DNA of 64,000 nt from Alphaproteobacteria bacterium (GTDB taxonomy: Bacteria; Pseudomonadota; Alphaproteobacteria; TMED109), in NCBI GenBank assembly GCA_021296265.1, contig JAGWAT010000005.1, positions 1-64,000 of the forward strand, in the 5' to 3' direction. Under the pieces are notes generated by a model. That model was not told the origin of the DNA. It was given only the letters and a program-made list of their open reading frames with translations, and made no database searches. Position 1 is the first letter of the stretch. Each line of letters begins with the position of its first letter. Below, in pieces: positions 1 to 8,342 of the stretch. The position numbers and the translations under genes were made by a program.

Positions 1-444
1 ATTTTGGAACTTTGTTCATGGACGCCTCCCATGTCAATTGACCGCAGCGGCCTCTGGCTTCCTCCCTTCGATCGACTTCCTGCAGGCTGACTGGGGCGCC
101 CACCCGCGTAACATCAGGCAGTTCGACCGGCCGCTCGTCAATTGTTCTGAAGGCTCTCACACGGCCGCAGGCGGAGCTTTCGGACCCGGCCGCGATCATG
201 TGACCCGGAATCGCGATCAGCGGGGCCAGGCGCCGGCGCCGTCATTGCCCGCGTGACCGAACGGCCGCAAGGCGTCCGCCACGGCTCATCAAGCGGAACC
301 GCGCCCGAACACGCGTCGAAACTCCCACAGGCTCCGGAAACGTCCGCGACGATCGACGGCGTCGCGACCGCGGCATGCGACGGGCATCGGCCGGGTCCGG
401 GGCTCGGCACTAACATTGCGACTGGACCAGTCGATCGCAGCTGA
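1..444. other. Non-coding stretch at the window edge
   Basis: No recognisable gene lies here. The only open frames are short, arginine/proline-rich translations typical of GC-rich non-coding DNA. The first 40 bases are relatively AT-rich. It lies downstream of the minus-strand JAMM gene, so it may hold that gene's terminator, but I see no clear hairpin followed by a T run. Confidence 0.5.
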
Positions 445-870
445 TCAGGCCACCGTCAAGGGAAGTTCGCGAAAGTCGTCCTGCAGGGCCAGCCAGGCCC
501 GGATGATCCAGCGCGGGCCGCGCCCGGCGATCAGCCACACCAGCCCGGGTTCGTACAGGCACTCGCGATCTGTGGCCGATGGCGCCGCGGCGCCGGCGGG
601 GTGGGAGTGGTACAGGCCGACCATGGACTCGCCGCCGTCCCGCGTCTCGCGCTGCAGGCGGAGACGGATGGCGGGATCCACTTCGAACCGGCAAGTCGGG
701 TCGTCGGCAATGTTCGGACTCGGCACATAGGCGCTGAGCACGATCCGTCGCGATTCGTTGCGGCCAAGCAGCAGTCCGCAGGCCTCCTGCGGCGCCGCGG
801 CGCGGGCCGCCTGTCGCACCGCATCCAGTACCCCCGGCACGGCGACGACTTCGGGACCGGATTCAGGCAC
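445..870 (-). CDS. JAMM/MPN-domain metallopeptidase (Mov34/PAD-1 family)
   Basis: A 141-residue single-domain protein with the complete JAMM zinc site: Glu29 in PQEACGLLLG, then His88 and His90 in YHSHPAG, Ser98 and Asp101. This is the HxH-x7-S-x2-D arrangement of JAB1/MPN metallopeptidases. Family members cleave isopeptide or peptide bonds next to ubiquitin-like or sulfur-carrier proteins. The physiological substrate here is unknown because no ubiquitin-like, E1-like or cysteine-synthase gene is adjacent. Its first codons overlap the end of the small membrane-protein gene upstream, so the two are probably co-transcribed. Length is normal for bacterial stand-alone JAMM proteins. It is cytoplasmic, with no signal peptide. 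Confidence 0.85.
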   Translation of the reverse strand: MPESGPEVVAVPGVLDAVRQAARAAAPQEACGLLLGRNESRRIVLSAYVPSPNIADDPTCRFEVDPAIRLRLQRETRDGGESMVGLYHSHPAGAAAPSATDRECLYEPGLVWLIAGRGPRWIIRAWLALQDDFRELPLTVA

Positions 871-1039
871 GCCGGTCCGCCACGGGGAAAGCCGATGCGT
901 CAGTGCCCGAGCCCAGCTGAACGGCGAGGTCGATGAGGGCTACGATCAGTACGGTAGTACCGGTCAGGATGGCCGCCCCCATCACGATCACCGCGACCAG
1001 CAGGATGCGTGTGGTTCTGTCCTGAGGGAGATTCAGCAA
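863..1039 (-). CDS. Small single-helix membrane protein (DUF6476-like)
   Basis: A short protein dominated by one hydrophobic helix (RILLVAVIVMGAAILTG and following). Its size and position beside an rluA gene resemble the alphaproteobacterial DUF6476 family; this assignment rests on context and the helix and was not searched. I chose the TTG at 1039, which gives 58 residues, because it follows a G-rich ribosome-site-like stretch and does not run into rluA. An ATG at 1165 would add about 42 residues of arginine/proline-rich sequence antisense to rluA and looks spurious. The end overlaps the start of the JAMM gene by 8 bases. Function unknown. Confidence 0.55.
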   Translation of the reverse strand: MLNLPQDRTTRILLVAVIVMGAAILTGTTVLIVALIDLAVQLGSGTDASAFPVADRRA

Positions 1040-1041
1040 CC

Positions 1042-2070
1042 GTGCCCCCCACTGGCCCTTCGCGCGAAATTGACTGGATCGTACCGCAGGACACGCGACC
1101 GATGCGGATCGATCGACTGGTGGCTGCCGAGGTGGCGGCGCTGAGCCGGTCGCGGGCCAAGACACTGATCGAGGCGGGCGAGGTCAGCCTCGATGGGGTG
1201 GCCGTTAGCGACCCCGCGCACATCGTCCGACCCGGCGCCCGGATCGGGGTTCGGATTCCTCCCCCGCTCCCACCCGCACAGCCCGCCGCGGCCATCCCGC
1301 TCGACATCGCCTACGAGGATGAACACCTGATCGTGGTTAACAAGCAGCCGGGCCTCGTCGTGCATCCTGCACCCGGCCACCATGGAGACACCCTCGTGAA
1401 TGCCCTGCTCGCCCACTGCGGCGACAGCCTCTCCGGAATCGGCGGCGTGGCGCGCCCGGGGATCGTGCACCGGCTGGACCGGGACACGTCCGGTCTGATC
1501 ATCGCGGCCAAAACGGACGAATCGCATATTCGGCTGGCGGCGGCCATATCGGCCCGCGAAGTGAAGCGTGCGTACCTGGCGATCTGCTGGGACGTGCCTG
1601 TCCCCAGGATCGGTCGCATCGACCGCCCCATCGGCCGGCATCCCAGGCACCGAACGCGGATGGCGGTGGTTGCGCGGGGCGGGCGGGCGGCGGACACGCG
1701 CTATCGCACGCTGTTCGACGTGAACGGGGAAGTCAGCGTGCTGGAGTGCCAGCTCGGGACCGGGCGCACCCACCAGGTTCGCGTGCATCTGGCTTCGGTC
1801 CATTGTCCGCTGGTGGGAGACACGCTCTACGGCCGTGCGCGCACCGCATCCGCCAAGCTCCATGGATCGCTCCGGTCCAGTCTCGCCGCCTTCCCGCGCC
1901 AGGCGCTTCACGCGCGACACCTGGCGCTGACCCATCCGGTGACCGGGTCGCCACTCCGCCTCGAGGCCAAACCCCCGCCCGACCTGGAACAGCTCCTCGC
2001 GGACTTGCAGGCGGCCCGTCAGAATTCCCCGACAGCCCTTGATCAAACGGCGCACAAGCGTCATCTATAG
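1042..2070 (+). CDS. rluD: RluA-family 23S rRNA pseudouridine synthase
   Basis: Converts uridines in 23S rRNA to pseudouridine. An N-terminal S4-like RNA-binding region (RIDRLVAAEVAALSRSRAK) is followed by the catalytic domain. The catalytic Asp is in HRLDRDTSG, codon 1477-1479. The late motif GTGRTHQVRVH is also intact. Several starts are possible: GTG at 1009, GTG at 1042 and ATG at 1102. I prefer 1042, which follows GAGGGAG and keeps the residues usually found before the S4 segment. RluD versus RluC cannot be settled from sequence alone; the length of about 340 residues and neighbouring rpoH fit alphaproteobacterial RluD-type proteins. Confidence 0.85.
   Translation: MPPTGPSREIDWIVPQDTRPMRIDRLVAAEVAALSRSRAKTLIEAGEVSLDGVAVSDPAHIVRPGARIGVRIPPPLPPAQPAAAIPLDIAYEDEHLIVVNKQPGLVVHPAPGHHGDTLVNALLAHCGDSLSGIGGVARPGIVHRLDRDTSGLIIAAKTDESHIRLAAAISAREVKRAYLAICWDVPVPRIGRIDRPIGRHPRHRTRMAVVARGGRAADTRYRTLFDVNGEVSVLECQLGTGRTHQVRVHLASVHCPLVGDTLYGRARTASAKLHGSLRSSLAAFPRQALHARHLALTHPVTGSPLRLEAKPPPDLEQLLADLQAARQNSPTALDQTAHKRHL
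2039..2067 (+). promoter_or_regulatory. Possible rpoH promoter
   Basis: TTGATC at 2039-2044 and CATCTA at 2062-2067 are 17 bases apart, overlapping the last codons of the pseudouridine synthase gene and about 55 bases before the rpoH start. The match is weak. It does not closely fit the RpoH consensus, so autoregulation is not supported. Confidence 0.25.
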
Positions 2071-2123
2071 GAAGCAAGTTCCCTTCACACCGAACACCCT
2101 TCTGCTCGCCGGGCGGTCCATGC

Positions 2124-3053
2124 ATGGCCAACCTCGCACTGCCGGTCCTTACCCAAACCGGACTGGCACGCTACCTAAAGGAAATCAACCGGTTCCCGAT
2201 GCTGAGCCGGGAAGACGAATACATGGACGCCACGGCGTGGCGTCAGCATCAGGACATTGACGCGGCCCACCGGCTCGTGACCAGCCACCTGCGCCTCGCC
2301 GCGAAGATCGCGATGCGCTTCCGGGGCTACGGCCTGCCGGTCACGGACCTCATCCAGGAAGCGAACATCGGACTCATGGAAGCGGTCAAGCGGTTCGATC
2401 CGGAAAAGGGATTTCGTCTCTCTACGTACGCGATGTGGTGGATCCGCGCAGCCGTCACCGAATACGTCCTGCACTCCTGGTCACTCGTGAAGATCGGCAC
2501 GACGGCCGCCCAGAAGAAATTGTTCTTCGGGCTCCGCCGGATGAAGAATGACCTCCAGCTCATCGACAGCGGCGACCTCGCGCCCGAGCAGGTCCAGGAG
2601 ATTGCCCGCCGCATGGACGTCCCCGAGCGCGAGGTCGTGTCCATGAACCGGCGTCTGGCCGGCGCCGACCAGTCGCTGAACGCCCCTGTCGGCGACACCG
2701 AAGACGGCTCGGAATGGCTGGACTGGGTTGAGAGCGAGGAAGAGGATATCGAGGAGGCGTTGGCCGAATCCGAGGAACTGGCGCAACGACGGGCCCTCTT
2801 GGGCCGGGCCCTTGCCGAATTGAATGACCGCGAGCGCCGGATTTTCACCGAGCGCAGGCTGCGCGAGCCGCCGCGCACGCTCGAGTCACTGAGCGATGAA
2901 TTCGGCGTCAGCCGCGAACGAATCCGTCAGATCGAGGTCCGTGCATTTCAGAAGGTGCAGGCCTCCATGCGTGACGCCGTGGCTCGGAGCGAGCAGGTAC
3001 CGATGGCGCTGAAGGCGCTGCCGCCCTCGGATCAGGTCATCGACGCCAGCTGA
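2124..3053 (+). CDS. rpoH: RNA polymerase heat-shock sigma factor RpoH (sigma-32)
   Basis: A 309-residue group 3/4 sigma factor that directs transcription of heat-shock genes. Region 2 is clear (DLIQEANIGLMEAVKRFDP, then STYAMWWIRAAV). The RpoH box QKKLFFGLR lies around residues 130-140 and is diagnostic for sigma-32 over sigma-70. Region 4 carries the helix-turn-helix VSRERIRQIEVRAFQK near the C terminus. An acidic run (ESEEEDIEE) sits between regions 3 and 4. The position directly after an RluA-family gene is typical for alphaproteobacteria. Many of these bacteria have two rpoH genes; I cannot tell which this is. Confidence 0.95.
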   Translation: MANLALPVLTQTGLARYLKEINRFPMLSREDEYMDATAWRQHQDIDAAHRLVTSHLRLAAKIAMRFRGYGLPVTDLIQEANIGLMEAVKRFDPEKGFRLSTYAMWWIRAAVTEYVLHSWSLVKIGTTAAQKKLFFGLRRMKNDLQLIDSGDLAPEQVQEIARRMDVPEREVVSMNRRLAGADQSLNAPVGDTEDGSEWLDWVESEEEDIEEALAESEELAQRRALLGRALAELNDRERRIFTERRLREPPRTLESLSDEFGVSRERIRQIEVRAFQKVQASMRDAVARSEQVPMALKALPPSDQVIDAS

Positions 3054-3387
3054 CATACGGCGCGCCTTCCATCCTCGGGACCCCGTTCCGCCGAGGCACG
3101 ACGGCCGAGGACCACTCCGGTCATCTGGTCCCGGGAATCTTCAGGAGAGGAGGCGGGAGGGGATTCACCGGACTTCCCGCCACGCGACCGACGAAACCTC
3201 GCGGACGACCGCTTCGGCCGGGTATCGGTCCGTCCCGATACACCGCCGTCTGGCTGGCAGGACGGCCCCGAGCGATGTATAGCGGGAGCGTGCGGTGCCG
3301 GGGGCACAACGGAGGCCTGCGGAGGGGCGGTACACGCCGGCTCCCCTGGAGACCCTGCGCAGACCCAACGCGGACGGGAGAGGTTGC
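3054..3387. other. Intergenic region between rpoH and the peptide-binding protein gene
   Basis: 334 bases without a supportable gene. An in-frame upstream ATG at 3295 could extend the downstream protein, but the added residues are arginine/proline-rich and come before a good signal peptide. The region should contain the importer promoter; I see no clear -35/-10 pair. Confidence 0.5.
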
Positions 3388-4965
3388 GTGATACTACGAC
3401 GGATGGCTCTTGCTGCGGTCATGGTCGCCATGTTGGCGACCAGCGCAGTCGACGCAAAGACACTCCGATGGGCATTCCAGGGGGATGCCCAGGGCCTCGA
3501 CCCGTACGTACTGAACGAAACCTTCACACTGGGTTTCCTCGGCAACGTCTACGAGGGCTTGATCCGGCGTGACCCCAACCTGGAAATCGAACCGGCCCTG
3601 GCCGAACGCTGGGAAGCACTGGAACCAACGCGCTGGCGGTTCTACCTGCGGCAAGGCGTGAAGTTCCATAACGGGAACGACTTCAACGCGGATGATGTGG
3701 TGTTTTCGGCGAATCGGGTGCGGGCGGCGGGCTCAGACCTCAAGACCCGGATCGGGTCGGACGTCAAGGTGGTGAAGGTCGACGATTACACCGTGGACTT
3801 CATCTCCCCGGCGCCCAATCCGATCCTCCACTCCGAATGGGGCACCTGGTTCATCATGGACAAGGAGTGGACGGAAGCGCACAACGCGGTGCGGCCGGCG
3901 AGCGTCACCGCCGGCACGGAAAACTATGCGAACTTTCACTCCAATGGCACCGGTCCGTTCATGGTGGTGGAACGCGAAACCGATGTCAGGACGGTCCTGA
4001 AGCCGAACCGCGGCTGGTGGGACAAGCCGAAGCACAACCTGACCGAGGTGGTGATGACGCCCATCAACTCGGACGCAACCCGGGTGGCGGCACTGTTGTC
4101 TGGACAAGTCGACATGGCGTATCCCGTTCCCGTACAGGACATCGGACGCGTGCAGGCGAACGACGGAACGTCGGTCCTGATGGGCCCGGAGCTGAGAACG
4201 ATCTTTCTCGGATTCGACCAGGGCCGCGACGAGCTGCTGGAAGCCGATGTTCAGGAACAGAATCCGTTCAGGGATCAGCGGGTACGGGCCGCCCTGTACC
4301 GGGCGATCGACGTCGAGGCGATCCGGAGCAAGGTTATGCGGAATCTCGCGACCCCGTCCGCCCTGATGATCTCGCCCACGCTGTTCGCACGGTCAGGCGA
4401 GTTCGAGCGGCATGCCTACGATCCGGAGACAGCCAAGCAGCTGCTGGCAGACGCGGGGTACCCCGAGGGTTTCGAGGTGGGCATGGACTGCCCGAACAAC
4501 CGGTATGTGAATGACGAGCGCATCTGCATTGCCGTCAGCGCCATGCTTGCGAGGATCGGCATCAGGGTGAAACTGCTGACCCAGCCAAAGGCCCTCTTTT
4601 TCAAGAAAATCCTAGGGCCTGCCTACCAGACGAGCTTCTATCTGCTCGGCTGGACTCCCGGCAGCTTCGACAGTTGGAACGTGCTGTACAACCTGATCCA
4701 CTGTCAGGAAGCGGACGGCGCCGGTAAGTTCAACCTCGGCAACTACTGCAATCCCGCCGTCGACGCCCTGACTGCGAAGATCCTCGTAGAGACCGATGCC
4801 GCCGCGCGGGATGCCATGATCGCCGAGGCCTACCGCATGGTGCACGACGATTTCGCTTACATCCCCCTCCACCAGCAGGGTCTCGCCTGGGGAAAAAGCG
4901 ACCGCGTTGATCTGATGCAGCGCCCGGACAATCAGTTCATGCTGTACTACGTGAACATCCAGTGA
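3388..4965 (+). CDS. Dipeptide/oligopeptide ABC transporter periplasmic binding protein (SBP_bac_5)
   Basis: Binds peptides in the periplasm and delivers them to an inner-membrane ABC importer. The chosen GTG at 3388 follows the ribosome site GGGAGAGG and starts directly at a signal peptide (ILRRMALAAVMVAMLATSAVDA), leaving a mature protein of about 500 residues. Family hallmarks include ALAERWEALEPTRWRFYLRQ, VKFHNGNDFNADDVVFS and the late NQFMLYYVNIQ. The cognate permeases and ATPases lie 1.4 kb downstream on the same strand, separated by an opposite-strand hydrolase. Substrate could be dipeptides or another small ligand, since SBP_bac_5 proteins also carry nickel, heme or opines. Confidence 0.9.
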   Translation: MILRRMALAAVMVAMLATSAVDAKTLRWAFQGDAQGLDPYVLNETFTLGFLGNVYEGLIRRDPNLEIEPALAERWEALEPTRWRFYLRQGVKFHNGNDFNADDVVFSANRVRAAGSDLKTRIGSDVKVVKVDDYTVDFISPAPNPILHSEWGTWFIMDKEWTEAHNAVRPASVTAGTENYANFHSNGTGPFMVVERETDVRTVLKPNRGWWDKPKHNLTEVVMTPINSDATRVAALLSGQVDMAYPVPVQDIGRVQANDGTSVLMGPELRTIFLGFDQGRDELLEADVQEQNPFRDQRVRAALYRAIDVEAIRSKVMRNLATPSALMISPTLFARSGEFERHAYDPETAKQLLADAGYPEGFEVGMDCPNNRYVNDERICIAVSAMLARIGIRVKLLTQPKALFFKKILGPAYQTSFYLLGWTPGSFDSWNVLYNLIHCQEADGAGKFNLGNYCNPAVDALTAKILVETDAAARDAMIAEAYRMVHDDFAYIPLHQQGLAWGKSDRVDLMQRPDNQFMLYYVNIQ

Positions 4966-5058
4966 CGCCCCGGAGCGGGTCTGACCGGGGACCGCTGGCG
5001 CGGGTTCTCCCGGCGAAGAGCGGAGCCTTCGCGACCGCCTGGGAAGTGCGAACTGTCG

Positions 5059-5874
5059 TCAGGGTCCCGAGGCTTGCTGGCGGTCGAGGAAGCTCCGGGC
5101 TACGGCCGCGCACTGGGGGCCATGAGACAAGGGCAGGCCGTGCTTGGAATGTGCAAAAACTTGCAGTTCTGCCCGCGGCAGCCGACGCCGCATCTCGGCC
5201 ATGAGATCGAGTGCAATGAACGGGCTCGCCTCTGGTGCCAACAGCAATGTCGGCACATTGATGGCTTCAAGCTCTTGCATGAAGTCGGCCTGCAGCAGCA
5301 AGTCGGCCAGTGCCAGATTGACGTCCATTGAACTGGCCTCGTGGACACCTTTGAACCAGTCGTACACCTCGCGATCCAGCATGCCCGGATAGAAGCGCCA
5401 TTCCATCATCTGCTCAGCCCAGCCGCTGGCACCGTCACCGTCGGCAATCGCCTTCCAGCCATCGACGTTCCGGATCTGACCGCCACGCGCCGCCGCATTT
5501 GACAAGATCAGGGTATGCAGGCGCTCCTGCGCGCGGAGAGCAAGCGCCACGCCAATCGTGCCGCCCATCGACTCGCCGACAAAATGGAATTTTCTGGTTT
5601 CGGCGGCGTCCGCAACGGCCAGCACATCGTCCGTGAGGGATTCGAACGTGTACTTGAAGTCCTCGCCTGCAGCCGCCGAGCCGCCATAACCCCGGGTGTC
5701 AAACCGGACAATTCGATATCGGTCCGTCAATTCCGGGAGCCACCGGGACCAAAGATGTAGGTTGGCAGCGACCCCGTGATGAAACAGGATGGTCTCCGGC
5801 TCCGTGACCCATTGGGGAACTGCATCCAGCACCTGGAAATGCAGCCTGCCGGTAGGGGTTTCAGCGAACGGCAT
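5059..5874 (-). CDS. Alpha/beta-fold hydrolase
   Basis: A 271-residue alpha/beta hydrolase of the esterase/haloperoxidase-like type. HHG at residues 32-34 is the oxyanion-hole motif. The nucleophile elbow is GESMGG with Ser102, and the likely catalytic His is in HSKHGLPLSH near the C terminus. ATG at 5874 is chosen over TTG at 5895, which only adds seven residues. No signal peptide, so cytoplasmic. The natural ester or lactone substrate cannot be deduced. It is convergent with the peptide-binding protein gene and breaks up the ABC-importer gene set, which suggests insertion into, or rearrangement of, that locus. Confidence 0.85.
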   Translation of the reverse strand: MPFAETPTGRLHFQVLDAVPQWVTEPETILFHHGVAANLHLWSRWLPELTDRYRIVRFDTRGYGGSAAAGEDFKYTFESLTDDVLAVADAAETRKFHFVGESMGGTIGVALALRAQERLHTLILSNAAARGGQIRNVDGWKAIADGDGASGWAEQMMEWRFYPGMLDREVYDWFKGVHEASSMDVNLALADLLLQADFMQELEAINVPTLLLAPEASPFIALDLMAEMRRRLPRAELQVFAHSKHGLPLSHGPQCAAVARSFLDRQQASGP

Positions 5875-6404
5875 GGCTGACTTCACCCACCGCAACGGTT
5901 AACCGGCAGCAGATCGTTCTTGAACGGTCTGTAAGAAAGACGCGAACGTTTGCCAAGGCTTCTCCTCTTCTTTGAGATCGCGCCACCGGAATCGCCCGCT
6001 TCGGGATGCCCACTTGGCACGGTTGTCAGGAATACCGCCACCACGACTGCGCCGTAGCCTAGCGTCAGGTGGCCAGAGCCGCACAGCGTCCTGGGTCCAA
6101 GCGGGTTCGTCCCGTGGCGATGCGCGCCAGGCATCGGTCGCGGCGCCTGCCCTCGGGGCCAACGGCCTTCCCGGTCGCAGCGGGGATTGCTGCGGGTGCC
6201 GGTGCGTGCTGCTGCTGACCGCGCTGTCGGGCCGTGCCCGGATCGCGATGACTTCGAACAGGACGTTGGCGCCGACGGCGGCGGACGGGCATGTTTAGCC
6301 CCCGGCAGCGGTCGCGTTTTCCCGTGCCACCCGGAACGTCACGCCTGATAGTTGCCCAACTGGCCGGTCGGGCGACCGGCTCCAGCGAGACCAAAGCAAC
6401 GACG
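5875..6404. other. Intergenic region between hydrolase and permease genes
   Basis: About 530 bases with no supportable gene. It is the divergent control region for the hydrolase (minus) and the permease operon (plus). A short minus-strand frame ending near 5899 (...KEEEKPWQTFASFLQ...) looks less random than its surroundings and could be a relic, but I cannot assign it to a family. Confidence 0.4.
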
Positions 6405-7391
6405 ATGCTTGCTTTCATCCTGAAACGGTTGGCGCAATCACTTCTGGTGATGTTCTTCGTCGCGCTGATCGCGTTCTTGATGTTTCAATTCGTCGGCGAT
6501 CCCGTGCACCAGATGGTGGGCATTGAGACGACCCTGGAGGAGCGCGAGGAGCTCAGGGAAACCCTGGGTCTCAACGACCCGGTCCTGGTGCAATTCAGCC
6601 GTTTCGTGTCCGCCGCCGCCACCTTCGATTTTGGCATCTCCTACCAACACAAGAAGCCGGTCGCAGACATGATCCTGTCGCGCATGCCGGCGACTCTCGA
6701 ACTTTCCATCTTGTCAGCGCTGTTTGCACTGGCGTTCGGGGTCCCCATCGGGGCGTACACCGGCCTGCATCGCAACACGTGGCTCTCGCACGTGCTGATG
6801 ACGGTGTCCCTGATCGGTGTGTCGCTGCCGACCTTCCTGATCGGAATTCTGCTGATCTTCGTGTTTGCCGTGATCCTGGGCTGGCTTCCCTCGTTCGGGC
6901 GAGGCGACGTGGTCGATCTCGGCTGGTGGTCGACGGGACTGCTGACCATAACTGGGCTGAAGGCTCTGATCCTGCCGTCGATCACCCTCGGACTGTTCCA
7001 GATGACCCTCATCATGCGACTCGTACGTTCGGAGATGCTGGAAGTGCTGCGGACGGACTACATCAAGTTTGCCCGGGCCCGAGGCCTGCCTGACCGCGTG
7101 GTCCACTTCCGGCACGCGCTGAAGAATGCACTGGTCCCGGTCATCACCGTGACCGGGCTGCAACTGGGCTCGATCATCGCGTTCGCGATCATCACCGAAA
7201 CCGTGTTTCAGTGGCCCGGCATGGGTCTCCTGTTCCTCCAGTCCATCCAGACAGTCGACATACCGATCATGTCGGCCTACCTGATTCTGATCGCGTTTAT
7301 CGTCGTCGCCATCAACCTCGTGGTCGACATCCTCTACTACGTCATCGATCCGCGGCTGCGCTCCGCGCGCAACACCGAAGCCCGCCCGTGA
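6405..7391 (+). CDS. Dipeptide/oligopeptide ABC transporter permease (DppB type)
   Basis: A 328-residue inner-membrane permease with about six hydrophobic helices, starting with FILKRLAQSLLVMFFVALIA. The cytoplasmic EAA-like loop is recognisable as YIKFARARGLPDRVV followed by HALKNALVPVITV, which contacts the ATPase subunits. The N-terminal GDPVHQMVG and GLNDPVLVQFSRF segments are typical of DppB/OppB. ATG at 6405 is chosen because the 38 residues that a start at 6291 would add are not hydrophobic and are absent from the family. It is the first gene of a four-gene plus-strand run and sits 10 bases before the second permease. Confidence 0.92.
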   Translation: MLAFILKRLAQSLLVMFFVALIAFLMFQFVGDPVHQMVGIETTLEEREELRETLGLNDPVLVQFSRFVSAAATFDFGISYQHKKPVADMILSRMPATLELSILSALFALAFGVPIGAYTGLHRNTWLSHVLMTVSLIGVSLPTFLIGILLIFVFAVILGWLPSFGRGDVVDLGWWSTGLLTITGLKALILPSITLGLFQMTLIMRLVRSEMLEVLRTDYIKFARARGLPDRVVHFRHALKNALVPVITVTGLQLGSIIAFAIITETVFQWPGMGLLFLQSIQTVDIPIMSAYLILIAFIVVAINLVVDILYYVIDPRLRSARNTEARP

Positions 7392-7401
7392 GTCCGCGCG
7401 A

Positions 7402-8340
7402 ATGACCGCGCCCATGACCGACCCGCCGAGAAAGGCGCGCAGGCGCCTCCTCGACAGTGACCTGTGGTTCAGTTTCTCCCGCTCCCCGACAGTCGTCGCT
7501 GCCACCGCCGTCGCGGCGATCATGCTGCTCGGGGCGCTCCTCGCTCCCCTGATCGCCCCGCAGGACCCGTTTGACCTGTCCTCGCTGAGCATTCTCGATG
7601 CGCACGTGCCGCCGGCCTGGATGATCGGCCATGACCACAGCTTCCTGCTGGGCAGCGACGACCAAGGCCGCGACGTTCTGTCGGCGATCCTCTACGGATC
7701 TCGGATCTCGATCGGGGTGGGGTTCGCCTCGGTTGCCCTCGCACTCGTTCTCGGCGTAAGTCTCGGGCTTCTTGCCGGGTACGCAGGTGGTCGCCTCGAC
7801 GCATGGATCATGCGAACGGCAGAAATCCAATTGTCGTTCCCCACCATCCTCATCGCCCTGCTGCTCAACGGCGTGCTGCGCAGCGCCCTGCCGGCACACA
7901 TGCAGGATCAGCTGGCGGTTCCCGTCCTGATCCTCGCGATCGGCATCTCCGGATGGGTGCAGTACGCTCGCACCGTGCGCGGCACCACGCTCGTCGAGAA
8001 GAACAAGGAGTACGTCCAGGCAGCCCGACTGATCGGCATTCATCCAGTAATGATCATGCTGAAACACATCCTTCCGAATACGATGGGCCCGGTGCTGGTG
8101 ATCGCGACGATCCACCTGGCCGTTGCCATCATCACGGAAGCCACCCTTTCCTTCCTGGGTGTCGGCGTGCCGCCGACCGAACCCTCGCTTGGGACCCTGA
8201 TCCGGATCGGCAACGATTTCCTGTTCTCCGGCGAGTGGTGGATCACCATTTTTCCCGGGGCTGCGCTGGCGATTCTCGTGCTCGCGGTGAACCTTCTTGG
8301 CGACTGGCTGCGAGACGCCCTGAATCCGAAGCTGCGGTAG
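7402..8340 (+). CDS. Dipeptide/oligopeptide ABC transporter permease (DppC type)
   Basis: A 312-residue partner permease. It has an N-terminal helix (VVAATAVAAIMLLGALLAPL), the family motif LLGSDDQGRDVLSAILYGSR, and an EAA loop in YVQAARLIGIHPVMIMLKHI. The C-terminal half carries the conserved ATLSFLGVGVPP motif of DppC/OppC. It should form the transmembrane channel as a heterodimer with the upstream DppB-type protein. Only two bases separate its stop from the first ATPase gene, so translational coupling is likely. Confidence 0.92.
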   Translation: MTAPMTDPPRKARRRLLDSDLWFSFSRSPTVVAATAVAAIMLLGALLAPLIAPQDPFDLSSLSILDAHVPPAWMIGHDHSFLLGSDDQGRDVLSAILYGSRISIGVGFASVALALVLGVSLGLLAGYAGGRLDAWIMRTAEIQLSFPTILIALLLNGVLRSALPAHMQDQLAVPVLILAIGISGWVQYARTVRGTTLVEKNKEYVQAARLIGIHPVMIMLKHILPNTMGPVLVIATIHLAVAIITEATLSFLGVGVPPTEPSLGTLIRIGNDFLFSGEWWITIFPGAALAILVLAVNLLGDWLRDALNPKLR

Positions 8341-8342
8341 CC

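Noticed and set aside
1033-2064. 343-codon minus-strand frame
   Set aside because: Antisense to the pseudouridine synthase gene, with no recognisable domain.
4999-5015. GC hairpin between the convergent binding-protein and hydrolase genes
   Set aside because: Short stem with a bulge and no T run on either side; not strong enough to call a terminator.
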